A DNA stretch of 64,000 nucleotides from Paraclostridium tenue (GTDB lineage Bacteria > Bacillota > Clostridia > Peptostreptococcales > Peptostreptococcaceae), in the NCBI RefSeq assembly GCF_015668515.1, contig NZ_JADPFO010000002.1:66992-130991 (forward strand). The letters run 5' to 3'. How positions within the stretch are numbered: position 1 is the stretch's first letter; the number at the start of each line of letters is the position of its first letter. Positions 17,377-26,164 of the stretch are shown one piece after another. The notes beneath the pieces are model-generated. The model was not told the DNA's origin. It saw only the letters and a program-made list of their open reading frames with translations, and did not search any database. Made by a program: the position numbers and the translations under genes.

Positions 17377-19062
17377 ATGGATGAATTTAACAATATAAGG
17401 GATCAGAAAGTATTTGAAATTTTAGCTATAATAAAAGTTATATACATGCTTTTAGGAATGGTAGCTATGATAAGTTCATATGCTAACAGAGCCAATTTAA
17501 AATATACATTATTTCTTATTTATATAGTGGCTATAATACTTTTATTAATTGTGTATTTTATATGGGTGTCTAAAAAGCAGTATAAAATTATAAATTGTAT
17601 ACCTAAAATAAGGGATAATATAGAAATTTTATTACTTATGTTAATTTCTACCATAATTATAATTTCAACAGGAAAAGAACAAAGCCCTTATAAATTTTTA
17701 TATATTTTTATAATAATAATTTCATCTATACAGTTTGGAAGAAATTATGCAATATATGTATCTATAATATGTTCTACATTAGTATGTGGAGTAGACATAT
17801 TATCTATTAAATTAGGAAATTCATTAAATGAATCTGTACAAGAATTACTTATTGAGTATTTTCAAATTGATATAGTTATAGTTAGTGCTTTTTTAGTTAC
17901 ATCATGGATACTTGGAATGTATGTAAATATAGAAAAAGAGTATAGTAAAGGATTGCAAAAATTAGCGAATTTAGATGAATTAACAGGACTCTATAATCAT
18001 AGATATTTCCAAGAATCTTTAGAGAATAAAATGAAAATTGCTGATGAAGAAAATACATCTGTATCATTATTATTTATGGATATAGATTATTTTAAAAATT
18101 ATAATGATATAAATGGGCATCAAGCAGGAGATTTAGTTCTAAAAGAAGTAGGTTATATACTTAAAGCTAATGTAAAGGAACCTGATGTTGTAGCTAGGTA
18201 TGGAGGGGAAGAGTTTGCAGTTATACTTCCAGATACAACTGAAGAAGAAGCAATAAAGATAGGTGAAAAAATAAGATCAAATATAGAAGAAACTTATTTT
18301 TATGGTCAGGAAAATCAACCCAATAATAACGTGACAATGTCAATAGGAGTGTCATCGTACCCATTAAGGGCAAGCAACAAACACCAATTTATAAATACTG
18401 CAGACGATGCATTGTATAGAGCTAAATCTTTAAGTAAAAATAGGGTAGAAGTATATTACAGTGTTTTAGAAGAAATAGCTGATCATATATACATAGATGA
18501 AGAAACAACTAAATCTTTAAAAAGATTTATAAATATGATAAATAAAAAAGATAGATATACATATGGACATACTGAAAGAGTTGTAATATATTTAGGTTGG
18601 TTTGCAAGCTACTTAGGATTAAATGAAAAAGATAAATTGAACTTAAAGTTAGCTGCGTACCTACATGATATGGGTAAAATTAAAATTCCAGAGGAAGTTT
18701 TAAATAAAAAAGAAAAACTTACTGATGCAGAATATGAGTTGTTAAAACAACATCCAGTTCTAGGAGTAGAGTTAATAAAGCATATAAAAGCTTTTGAAGA
18801 ATTATTACCACTTATAAAACATCATCATGAAAGGTATGATGGTAGAGGATATCCAGATAAATTAAAAGGAGAAGAAATACCATACTTGGCAAGAGTCATA
18901 GCTATAGCTGATAGTTTTGATGCTATGACATCTCATAGACCTTACAATTTTAGAAAAGGACATGATGAAGCTATAAAAGAGCTTAAAAGATGCTCAGGTT
19001 CTCAGTTTGATCCAGAGTTAGTAGAACAATTTATAAAAATGATAGAATTAAAAAATAATTAA
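17377..19062 (+). CDS. Membrane GGDEF and HD-GYP hybrid protein (cyclic di-GMP turnover)
   Basis: 561 residues. Five to six membrane segments (about 12-185) form a sensor-like module. A GGDEF domain follows (LANLDELTGLYNHRYF onward) with active-site GGEEF at 276-280. An HD-GYP domain comes last with HD at 430-431 and HHERYDGRGYP from 482. Both catalytic motifs are intact, so synthesis and hydrolysis of c-di-GMP are both conceivable. The inhibitory I-site RxxD five residues before GGEEF reads KEPD, so product inhibition may be absent. It lies 67 bases after agrD, separated by a weak hairpin, which suggests a link between the peptide signal and c-di-GMP. The ligand is unknown. Confidence 0.9.
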   Translation: MDEFNNIRDQKVFEILAIIKVIYMLLGMVAMISSYANRANLKYTLFLIYIVAIILLLIVYFIWVSKKQYKIINCIPKIRDNIEILLLMLISTIIIISTGKEQSPYKFLYIFIIIISSIQFGRNYAIYVSIICSTLVCGVDILSIKLGNSLNESVQELLIEYFQIDIVIVSAFLVTSWILGMYVNIEKEYSKGLQKLANLDELTGLYNHRYFQESLENKMKIADEENTSVSLLFMDIDYFKNYNDINGHQAGDLVLKEVGYILKANVKEPDVVARYGGEEFAVILPDTTEEEAIKIGEKIRSNIEETYFYGQENQPNNNVTMSIGVSSYPLRASNKHQFINTADDALYRAKSLSKNRVEVYYSVLEEIADHIYIDEETTKSLKRFINMINKKDRYTYGHTERVVIYLGWFASYLGLNEKDKLNLKLAAYLHDMGKIKIPEEVLNKKEKLTDAEYELLKQHPVLGVELIKHIKAFEELLPLIKHHHERYDGRGYPDKLKGEEIPYLARVIAIADSFDAMTSHRPYNFRKGHDEAIKELKRCSGSQFDPELVEQFIKMIELKNN

Positions 19063-19091
19063 AAAAATGACCAACAAGGTCATTTTTTTTT
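19061..19091 (+). terminator. Intrinsic terminator after the GGDEF/HD-GYP gene
   Basis: AAAAAAATGACC pairs with GGTCATTTTTTTT around a 5-base loop, followed by T. It closes the agr cassette. Confidence 0.88.
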
Positions 19092-19133
19092 ATCCTTGTA
19101 CATATTTATTTTTAAGAGGAGGTAGATTATAAT

Positions 19134-19397
19134 ATGATTAGAATTTCTGATATAATGGATAAAGAAGTAATAAATGTAAAAAATGGTAAAAGGATGGGAT
19201 TCATAACAGATATAGATATGGATATAAATGAAGGAAAAATAGTATCATTTAATATAATAGGGGATGGAAGTATGAACTTCTTTTCAAGAGGTTCAGAAGG
19301 TCAAGTTGTTTTTTGGAATGATATAATAAAAATAGGGTGTGATACTATAATAGTTAATCAAGGTCAAGATCATAGTTTAGATGAATTTAATATATAA
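19134..19397 (+). CDS. YlmC/YmxH family PRC-barrel sporulation protein
   Basis: 87 residues with the PRC-barrel pattern of this small family: RISDIMDKEVINVKNGKRMG, then DIDMDINEGKIVSFNI and a C-terminal beta stretch WNDIIKIGCDTIIV. The family is common in sporulating Firmicutes and often next to sigG, as here once the agr cassette is set aside. Molecular function is not established. It has an AGAGGAGG ribosome site and is followed after 26 bases by nrdR. Confidence 0.85.
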   Translation: MIRISDIMDKEVINVKNGKRMGFITDIDMDINEGKIVSFNIIGDGSMNFFSRGSEGQVVFWNDIIKIGCDTIIVNQGQDHSLDEFNI

Positions 19398-19423
19398 AGA
19401 TACAATGAAGAGGAGGGATAGGC

Positions 19424-19879
19424 TTGTTATGTCCTTACTGTAACTATAAAGAATCAAAGGTAATAGATTCAAGACATACAGATAGTCAATCAATTAGAAG
19501 ACGAAGAGAGTGTGAATCTTGTAAAAAAAGATTTACTACATATGAAAAAATAGAGCTAACACCTATAATGGTTATAAAAAAAGATAATAGTAGAGAATAT
19601 TTTGATAGAAATAAAATAAAAAATGGCATATTAAAATCATCAGAAAAAAGACCTGTATCTATAGAGCAAATAGAGGATATAATCCAATACATAGAAAATG
19701 ATATAAATAAATGTTATATATCTGAAATTGATAGTAAAAAGATTGGTGAGATGGTTATGGATAAGTTAAAAGATGTAGATGAAGTTGCATATGTTAGATT
19801 TGCATCTGTATATAGACAATTTAAAGATATAAATACTTTTGTAAAAGAATTAAAAAACATAATAATGGAGAAAAGGTGA
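19424..19879 (+). CDS. nrdR: Transcriptional repressor NrdR
   Basis: 151 residues, the standard size. An N-terminal zinc ribbon has CPYC at residues 3-6 and CESC at about 31-34, then KKRFTTYEK. An ATP-cone domain follows (MVIKKDNSREYFDRNKIKNGI). NrdR senses ATP/dATP and represses ribonucleotide reductase genes at paired NrdR boxes. TTG start behind GAGGAGGG; the resulting MLCPYC matches the family start MRCPFC. It overlaps no neighbour but ends 4 bases before pgeF, so the two are cotranscribed. Confidence 0.95.
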   Translation: MLCPYCNYKESKVIDSRHTDSQSIRRRRECESCKKRFTTYEKIELTPIMVIKKDNSREYFDRNKIKNGILKSSEKRPVSIEQIEDIIQYIENDINKCYISEIDSKKIGEMVMDKLKDVDEVAYVRFASVYRQFKDINTFVKELKNIIMEKR

Positions 19880-19883
19880 GACT

Positions 19884-20594
19884 ATGAACAATTATATAAG
19901 ATTTGAAGATGCAACTAAAAAGAGTGATTTTGTAAATTTAGCATTTACAACTATAAATGTAGATATGGCATCTAAAGAAGATAGAAAAAATATTTGTAAA
20001 GAATTAAATATGAATTATGTTAACTTAACTAACAATAAACAAACACATTCAGATATAGTAAATATAATAAAAAAAGAAGATATAGGGAAAGTAAAAGAAG
20101 GAGATGCTTTAATTACAAATCTAAAACATACTCCATTATTGATATTTGTTGCTGATTGTGTTCCAATAGCAATTATGGATCCAACTAATAAAGTAGCTGC
20201 ATTATGTCATGCAGGTTGGAGAGGAACTTATTCTAAGATAACTGAAAATGCTATAAAAAAAATGAAGAACTTATATAATACAAATCCAAAAGAGTTAGTT
20301 TGTGTATTAGGACCATCTATAGGACCGTGTTGCTATGAAGTATCAAAAGATTTAATTGAAAAATTTAACACAATCATTACAAATAACGATGAAAAATTCT
20401 ATATAATTAAAGAAGACAAGTATTATCTAGATTTATGGAAAGTAAATGAATTAATATTAAAAAATTGTGGAGTGAAAGAAGAAAATATAATTAATTTAAA
20501 TATATGTACTAGTTGTAATAGCGATAAGTTCCATTCTTATAGAAAGCATAATCAAACAACAAAAAGATTAGGGATGATACTTGAAATAAATTAG
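19884..20594 (+). CDS. pgeF: Peptidoglycan editing factor PgeF / YfiH (laccase-domain purine nucleosidase family)
   Basis: 236 residues of the Cu-oxidase_4/YfiH family. Zinc-site residues are visible: an early His in NKQTHSD, then VADCVP with Cys, CHAGWRGT with His, and GPSIGPCCYEV. The C-terminus has CTSCNSDKFHSYRKHNQTTKR. Members have been assigned to removing mis-incorporated L-Ser from UDP-MurNAc precursors (PgeF) and to purine nucleoside phosphorolysis. Which applies here cannot be told. It starts 4 bases after nrdR. Confidence 0.9.
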   Translation: MNNYIRFEDATKKSDFVNLAFTTINVDMASKEDRKNICKELNMNYVNLTNNKQTHSDIVNIIKKEDIGKVKEGDALITNLKHTPLLIFVADCVPIAIMDPTNKVAALCHAGWRGTYSKITENAIKKMKNLYNTNPKELVCVLGPSIGPCCYEVSKDLIEKFNTIITNNDEKFYIIKEDKYYLDLWKVNELILKNCGVKEENIINLNICTSCNSDKFHSYRKHNQTTKRLGMILEIN

Positions 20595-20611
20595 AGAGGA
20601 GCTAACTTAAG

Positions 20612-21304
20612 ATGAATACTAAAGTGCTCGTTATAGATGATGAGAAGCATATTGTAGAACTTCTTAAATTCAACTTAGAGACCATGGATTATGATGTGTA
20701 TTCATCATATGATGGATTTGATGGATTTATTAAAGCTAAGGAAATAAATCCTGACTTAATTTTATTAGATTGGATGCTACCAAATATAAGTGGTATAGAT
20801 CTTTTAAAGAAAATAAGAAGTGATAAGGATTTAAAAAATATACCTGTAATAATGTTAACAGCTAAAAATATTGAAAATGATAAAATAGATGGATTAAATG
20901 CAGGAGCTGATGATTATATAACTAAGCCTTTTAGTATAAAAGAATTATTAGCTAGAAGTAATTCAGTTTTAAGAAGATATAATGTAAATAAAAATATCTC
21001 TAAAGAAACTATATTAAGTGTTGGCAATCTAAAGTTAGATTTACAAAAGCATGAAGTGATTAAGGGAAGTGAAAAAATTGATTTAACTTTCAAAGAATTT
21101 GAATTATTAAGATTGTTATTAGAAAACAAAGGGAAAGTTTTATCTAGAAACTATTTATTAGACAAAATATGGGGATATGAATACTATGGAGAAACTAGAA
21201 CTGTAGATGTACATATACGATATTTAAGAAAAAAAATAGAAGGAAGTAGTGAAGATGAAAAATATATAGAAACTATTAGAGGTATCGGTTATAAAATAGA
21301 TTAA
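20612..21304 (+). CDS. phoP: OmpR/PhoP-family response regulator
   Basis: 230 residues. The receiver domain has acidic pocket VIDDEKH, phospho-acceptor Asp53 in LILLDWMLPN, and K in ITKPFSIKEL. A winged-helix DNA-binding domain follows (LTFKEFELLRLLLENKGKVLSR, then RTVDVHIRYLRKKI). The cognate kinase follows after 12 bases. Overall similarity is to PhoP/YycF-type regulators; the phosphate name is a family-level guess and other stimuli are possible. GAGAGGAG precedes the ATG. Confidence 0.88.
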   Translation: MNTKVLVIDDEKHIVELLKFNLETMDYDVYSSYDGFDGFIKAKEINPDLILLDWMLPNISGIDLLKKIRSDKDLKNIPVIMLTAKNIENDKIDGLNAGADDYITKPFSIKELLARSNSVLRRYNVNKNISKETILSVGNLKLDLQKHEVIKGSEKIDLTFKEFELLRLLLENKGKVLSRNYLLDKIWGYEYYGETRTVDVHIRYLRKKIEGSSEDEKYIETIRGIGYKID

Positions 21305-21316
21305 GGAGCATTTATT

Positions 21317-22603
21317 ATGCAAAACGATAATATATATTTTTTCTTTTTTTTAATATCGATAATAATTTCTATAATATCGATAAGATATGCTATGAATCTT
21401 AGGAATTACTTAAAGGAATTTATAGCTGTTTCTAAAAAAATAAGCAATAAAGAGTTTCATACAAAAATAAATATCTCTGCAAAAGGAGAATTAGGGCAAT
21501 TAATTGATAATTTTAATTATATGATAGACACTATAGATAAGACTATTCAAGAAGTTCAATATAAAAATTTACAATTAAAATCTATAGTAAAAAGTATATC
21601 ACATGGTATTTTAGCTATAGACATAAATGGAAATGTTTTATTGATAAATAAAGAAGCTAGGAATATGATAAAAAGTTCAAATGATCAAGTTATAGAAGGT
21701 AAAAATATAAATCATGTAATAAAAGATAATAGAATATTATCTGAAATATCTAAATTTATAGGATCTAAGAAAACAAAGATGAAACAAATTACTAATGATG
21801 AAGATATAGTATACAATATAAAACTAGATCCAATTTATTTACAAAGTAGTAAAAATGTTATAATAGGATCTATAATAAATATAGAAAACATTACAGAGAG
21901 AGTAAGGTTAGAAAATATGAGAAGTGACTTTGTTGCAAATGTGACTCATGAATTAAAAACTCCTTTAACATCTATAAGTGGTTTTGTAGAAACTCTTAGA
22001 ATGAACGAAAATATTGATAAAAATACTAGAGACAGGTTTTTAGGAATAATTGAAACTGAATCTGACAGATTAAAGAGGCTTATAGATGATATTTTACTTC
22101 TTTCATTTATCGAAAATAAAGATACTATATATGCTGAAAAAGTAAATGTATTGAGTGTATTTAAAGAAGTATACGATTTAACTATCATTTTTGCAAAGTC
22201 AAAAAACATAGAGTTAAAATATAAATTTGAAGATGAAGATATTATAATTAATTGTAATAGAGATTACATAAAACAAGTATTTTTAAATTTAATAGACAAT
22301 GCTATAAAATATACTCCTAGTGGAGGATTTGTTGAAACAATTATTTATAATAATGAAAAAGATATATGTATAAAAGTTAAAGATAATGGTATTGGAATAT
22401 CAAAAGATGATAAGTATAGAATTTTTGAAAGATTTTATAGAGTAGATAAAGCTAGGAGTCGAGCGGTTGGAGGAACTGGACTTGGACTGGCTATAGTCAA
22501 GCATATAGTAAAATCACTAAATGGATCTATTGATATTAAAAGTGAATTAAATGTAGGAACTGAATTTATAGTTACTATACCTAAAAAAAATTTCCTTAAT
22601 TAA
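21317..22603 (+). CDS. phoR: PhoR-like sensor histidine kinase
   Basis: 428 residues. One hydrophobic segment lies at about 6-23, followed directly by a HAMP-like linker and a PAS-like domain (about 92-190). The HisKA domain has phospho-His211 in NVTHELKTPLTS, and the HATPase domain carries N box NLIDNAIKYTP, G1 VKDNGIGIS and G2 GGTGLGLAIVKH. With a single membrane segment and no extracellular domain, it differs from B. subtilis PhoR, which has a periplasmic sensor. The signal is likely membrane-borne or cytoplasmic. It pairs with the upstream regulator. Confidence 0.88.
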   Translation: MQNDNIYFFFFLISIIISIISIRYAMNLRNYLKEFIAVSKKISNKEFHTKINISAKGELGQLIDNFNYMIDTIDKTIQEVQYKNLQLKSIVKSISHGILAIDINGNVLLINKEARNMIKSSNDQVIEGKNINHVIKDNRILSEISKFIGSKKTKMKQITNDEDIVYNIKLDPIYLQSSKNVIIGSIINIENITERVRLENMRSDFVANVTHELKTPLTSISGFVETLRMNENIDKNTRDRFLGIIETESDRLKRLIDDILLLSFIENKDTIYAEKVNVLSVFKEVYDLTIIFAKSKNIELKYKFEDEDIIINCNRDYIKQVFLNLIDNAIKYTPSGGFVETIIYNNEKDICIKVKDNGIGISKDDKYRIFERFYRVDKARSRAVGGTGLGLAIVKHIVKSLNGSIDIKSELNVGTEFIVTIPKKNFLN

Positions 22604-22617
22604 GGAAATTTTTTTTT
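22583..22617 (+). terminator. Palindromic terminator overlapping the kinase stop codon
   Basis: A 34-base perfect palindrome (22583-22616) centred on TTCCTTAATTAAGGAA, with an A-run on the left and a T-run on the right. It can act on both strands, although nothing on the minus strand needs it. Confidence 0.8.
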
Positions 22618-22663
22618 GTTTTTGTACAAAATAAATGTAATGAAAACAAAAGGAGGAAATAAT

Positions 22664-23596
22664 ATGGATGATGCTACATTATTTAGGCGTGCATTTGGGG
22701 TTGCTTTAATATTAGGTGTTTTATCTAGGCTTATAGTATTAAGATTAGTAAATAAACAACAGCCAACACAACCTCAAGATTATATTGAACAATTAATTTT
22801 ATCATTTATTGCATCGGCACTTGGGGCAGTAGCTTTTCCTGCACTATTAGATAAAGAGTTTTCGGCCTTAACTTTTTTAGCTATAGGTATACAACAATTT
22901 CAAGAAGTAGCTAGTGAAGAAGAAATTACACTATCAAATTTAGAAAATACAGAATTGATATCAAAAGGAACAACTTATATACATGAAATTTCAAAAGAAT
23001 ATGAAGTTAGAAATTTTTTAAGTATTTTTTCATCTTTAGCAGCATCTATTACATTTATTTTATGTAATAATAAGTTGAATTTTAATTTCGTTATGTGTGT
23101 GATATCGTCAGCTATAGCAACTATAATAGTAGGTTATATATTTAAAAAAATATTATCTAATAAAAGCTTAGAAGATATTGTTGATGTTAAGGTCGTACCT
23201 ATCGAATTTAAAGGACCTTTAATGTTAGTAGATGGAGTAGGTATAACAAATATAGGGCTTGAAGATTCAAGAAAAAAATATCTAAAAAAAGGTATTGGAT
23301 TTAAAGTTATACCTAAAGATATGGTATCTGCAGGTATAATTGGAGACCCTGCTCAACAACAAGCTATGATACATAATGTATATTTGCATATGGGAATAGA
23401 CAGAGATGTAGATGAGCCTGAATTTATACCTATAGCAAGAACAAATACAGAAGATGGATCTGTGAATTTTGGATTTATCCCACTTGTTAAAGATATAGAT
23501 TTAACTGTTGAAGCTATAAAAAGTACACCTATACTAGACAGTGCAAAGGGAAATAACAATGCATATAGTAAGAACAATAAAAATAAAAAATCCTAA
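22664..23596 (+). CDS. YIEGIA-family membrane protein, first copy
   Basis: 310 residues with a hydrophobic N-terminus (about 8-25), further membrane segments around 45-60 and 118-160, and a soluble C-terminal half. Conserved blocks shared with the next gene are NIGLEDSRKKYLKKG, AGIIGDPAQQQA and DEPEFIPIARTN. The family-naming motif is degenerate here (TYIHEISKEYEVR). Start at ATG 22664 behind AAAGGAGG; the longer frame begins inside the preceding terminator. Family members occur near der in sporulating Firmicutes; their function is not established. It belongs with the second copy and the small partner gene. Confidence 0.82.
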   Translation: MDDATLFRRAFGVALILGVLSRLIVLRLVNKQQPTQPQDYIEQLILSFIASALGAVAFPALLDKEFSALTFLAIGIQQFQEVASEEEITLSNLENTELISKGTTYIHEISKEYEVRNFLSIFSSLAASITFILCNNKLNFNFVMCVISSAIATIIVGYIFKKILSNKSLEDIVDVKVVPIEFKGPLMLVDGVGITNIGLEDSRKKYLKKGIGFKVIPKDMVSAGIIGDPAQQQAMIHNVYLHMGIDRDVDEPEFIPIARTNTEDGSVNFGFIPLVKDIDLTVEAIKSTPILDSAKGNNNAYSKNNKNKKS

Positions 23597-23608
23597 GAGG
23601 TGGAATAT

Positions 23609-24523
23609 ATGAAAGGAATTTTTTTAATAGGTATATTAATAGGAATTATTTCAAGAATAATAACACTTAAAACAGATAGAAAGCAGTATCCAACAGAGCC
23701 TAATATGTTAGTTTCACAAATTGTGTTAGCGGTAATAGGATCTGCATTAGGAGCTATGTTAGTTCCTGCATTGATGCAAAAATCATATACATCTGTAACT
23801 TTTTTATCTTTAGCAGCAAGCCAATTTAGACAAGTTAGACACACTAAGAGAAGTTCACTAATGGATATGGAAAAATCTCTTTTAGTAAAGCGTGGAGAAG
23901 GATATATAGAAGAAATAGCTTTAACTTATGAGGTTAGAAGCTATACTTGTATACTAACAGCACTTACTACATCTTCAGTTTATCATCTTGCAAAAACAGA
24001 ATTATATTTAGATGAATTTCCAAGTATTATACTAGGTTCTATTGCAGGTATAGCATTGGCACTTATATTTAAAAAGCTATTTGTAAGAGAGAGTATAGGA
24101 TCTATAGCAGAGGTAGTTCCAGCTAAAATATCTTTTGATGGACCATTATTAAAAGTTAATGATGTTGTTATTTCGAATATAGGATTAGAATCATCAAGAC
24201 AAAGATACCTAAATCATGGTTTAGCTGTAGAAATAATACCTAAAAAAGGGAGTTATATAAGCTCTGGTATAATATTAAATCCTGGACAAAGACAAACTTT
24301 AGCAAATATAGCATATTCAAGATTAGGAATAATGAGAACACCTGATGAGCCAGATTTTATACCACTTTTAAGAAGAAATCCAAAAAATGAAAGCTTAGTA
24401 ATGCCTTATATACCACTTGAAAAGGATATTGATAAATTAATAGCAGCAGTTAAGAGTACTCCTATAATAGAAAATGCAAGAGGAAACAACTGGGCTTTAA
24501 AAGATTTTACTATAAAACAATAA
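23609..24523 (+). CDS. YIEGIA-family membrane protein, second copy
   Basis: 304 residues, a diverged paralogue of the preceding gene. It has the same layout: N-terminal membrane segment, PALMQKSYTSVTFLSLAASQF, two further hydrophobic segments, then NIGLESSRQRYLNHGL and DEPDFIPLLRRN. The motif reads YIEEIALTYEVR, close to the family name. Start at ATG 23609, 5 bases after AGAGGTGG; a GTG at 23600 lies inside that ribosome site. Only 12 bases separate it from the first copy. The job is unknown. Membership of a membrane complex is suggested by the small partner gene after it. Confidence 0.85.
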   Translation: MKGIFLIGILIGIISRIITLKTDRKQYPTEPNMLVSQIVLAVIGSALGAMLVPALMQKSYTSVTFLSLAASQFRQVRHTKRSSLMDMEKSLLVKRGEGYIEEIALTYEVRSYTCILTALTTSSVYHLAKTELYLDEFPSIILGSIAGIALALIFKKLFVRESIGSIAEVVPAKISFDGPLLKVNDVVISNIGLESSRQRYLNHGLAVEIIPKKGSYISSGIILNPGQRQTLANIAYSRLGIMRTPDEPDFIPLLRRNPKNESLVMPYIPLEKDIDKLIAAVKSTPIIENARGNNWALKDFTIKQ

Positions 24524-24538
24524 AAAGGAGTGTTATTA

Positions 24539-24730
24539 ATGAATGTAGGTATAACTGATACAACACTAGCTATTGTTACTATTAATAAAGATATGAAATC
24601 ATCAATTTTTCCTGTGTTTTATGCAGAAAATGAAAAAGAATTACAAGATAGAGCTTTAATAATCTCAAAAACTATGGGTGGAATGGTACATGATGTACTC
24701 AAGGGAACTCTAATAATAGTAAGACATTAA
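24539..24730 (+). CDS. Small partner of the YIEGIA proteins (capping complex subunit family)
   Basis: 63-residue soluble protein with sequence ITDTTLAIVTINKD near the start and LIISKTMGGMVHDVLKGTLI near the end. Small proteins of this type are found directly after YIEGIA genes and are named in databases as a capping complex subunit for YIEGIA. The start at ATG 24539 is 8 bases after AAAGGAG. It is the last gene of its operon, followed at once by a terminator. Confidence 0.75.
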   Translation: MNVGITDTTLAIVTINKDMKSSIFPVFYAENEKELQDRALIISKTMGGMVHDVLKGTLIIVRH

Positions 24731-24756
24731 AGGTACCGCTAATGGTACCTTTTTAT
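24729..24756 (+). terminator. Intrinsic terminator after the YIEGIA operon
   Basis: AAAGGTACC (24729-24737) pairs with GGTACCTTT (24744-24752), followed by TT-A-TT. It overlaps the last stop codon. Confidence 0.88.
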
Positions 24757-24785
24757 TGACTATTTCAAATAAAACATGTTAATAT
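24756..24785 (+). promoter_or_regulatory. Promoter of the DUF512 gene
   Basis: TTGACT (24756-24761), an 18-base spacer, then TAATAT (24780-24785) preceded by TG. Transcription would begin near 24792, so the gene must start at the downstream ATG at 24822. Confidence 0.6.
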
Positions 24786-24821
24786 AATGTGATGTACTTA
24801 AAAGGAAAAGTGGTGAAATTT

Positions 24822-26150
24822 ATGGAAGTAAATGTAAAAAATGTAAACAATATAATAAGTAAAGTATATAAAGACAGTATTGCACAAGAGTTAGGCATAG
24901 AAGTTGGAGATTTACTAATTTCTATAAATGATCAACCTATACATGACATAATAGAATATAAATTTTTATTAAGTGATGAGTACTTAGAAGTTGAAATAAA
25001 AAAGAAAAATAATGAAATATATGTATATGAGATAGAAAAAGATTATGATGATGATTTAGGTATAGAATTTACAAATCCTATAATAGATAAAGCAAAAAGT
25101 TGTAGAAATAAATGTGTATTTTGTTTCATAGATCAGTTACCAAAAGGAATGAGAGAAACACTTTATTTTAAAGATGATGACTCAAGATTATCATTTTTAC
25201 AAGGAAACTTTGTAACTCTTACAAATATGAGTGAAGAAGATATAAATAATATAATTAAATATAGAATAAGCCCTATAAATATATCTGTTCATACTACAAA
25301 TCCAGAACTAAGACAAACTATGATAAAAAATAAGTTTGCAGGTAGATTATATGAAATTATGAAAAGATTAGCTGATGCACAAATACAAATGAATTGCCAA
25401 ATTGTTTTATGTCCAGGATATAATGACAAAGAAGAGTTAGAAAGAACTGTATCAGATTTAACTAAGTTATATCCATATGTAAATAGTGCTGCTGCTGTTC
25501 CTGTAGGTATAACTAAACACAGAGAACATCTTCCTCATTTAGAGATATATAATGAGAAAACAGCAGGTGAAACAATTGAATTAGTTCACAAGTTACAAGA
25601 AAAGTATCTTAAGGAACTAGGAACTAGATTCATATTCTTATCTGATGAGTTTTACATGATAGCTAATAAAAAACTTTTAGAATATGATGAATATGAAGGA
25701 TTCATACAATTTGAAAATGGGGTTGGTATGATAAGTAAATTAGAAAGAGAGATAAAAGATTACTTAGATACTATACCTCAAGAAAAAACGAATATAACTA
25801 AGAAAGTATCTATAGCTACGGGACATTCAGCATATGAATTTATAAAAGATATGGCAAATTGTATAATGCAAAAGTGTAAAGGTGTAGAAATTACAGTATA
25901 TAAAATAATAAATAATTTCTTTGGTGATACAATAACTGTATCAGGATTAATAACAGCAACAGATATAATAGATCAGTTAAAAGACAAAGATTTAGGACAA
26001 ACTTTATATATACCAAGAAGTATGCTTAAGGCAGATGAAGAAATATTTTTAGATAATATAACTTTAGAAGAATTAAAAAACATAATGAATATTGAGATAG
26101 TTCCTTGTTTAAATGAAGGAAAAGATTTCGTTGATAAGATATTAAAATAA
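24822..26150 (+). CDS. DUF512 protein with PDZ-like and radical-SAM-like domains
   Basis: 442 residues. An N-terminal PDZ-like module (SKVYKDSIAQELGIEVGDLLISINDQ) is followed by a Cys motif CRNKCVFCFIDQLPKGMR, that is C-x3-C-x2-C, the radical-SAM cluster ligand pattern. A TIM-barrel-like region and the DUF512 C-terminal domain come next (LSDEFYMIA, then VSIATGHSAYEF). The reaction is unknown. Members regularly lie next to der in clostridia, as here. The ATG at 24822 was chosen because the mapped promoter would place the transcript start near 24792. The ribosome site (GGTGA) is weak. Confidence 0.85.
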   Translation: MEVNVKNVNNIISKVYKDSIAQELGIEVGDLLISINDQPIHDIIEYKFLLSDEYLEVEIKKKNNEIYVYEIEKDYDDDLGIEFTNPIIDKAKSCRNKCVFCFIDQLPKGMRETLYFKDDDSRLSFLQGNFVTLTNMSEEDINNIIKYRISPINISVHTTNPELRQTMIKNKFAGRLYEIMKRLADAQIQMNCQIVLCPGYNDKEELERTVSDLTKLYPYVNSAAAVPVGITKHREHLPHLEIYNEKTAGETIELVHKLQEKYLKELGTRFIFLSDEFYMIANKKLLEYDEYEGFIQFENGVGMISKLEREIKDYLDTIPQEKTNITKKVSIATGHSAYEFIKDMANCIMQKCKGVEITVYKIINNFFGDTITVSGLITATDIIDQLKDKDLGQTLYIPRSMLKADEEIFLDNITLEELKNIMNIEIVPCLNEGKDFVDKILK

Positions 26151-26164
26151 GAAGGGAGATTATT

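Noticed and set aside
24789-24821. Longer N-terminus for the DUF512 protein
   Set aside because: The upstream GTG/ATG codons sit at the predicted transcript start and have no ribosome site.
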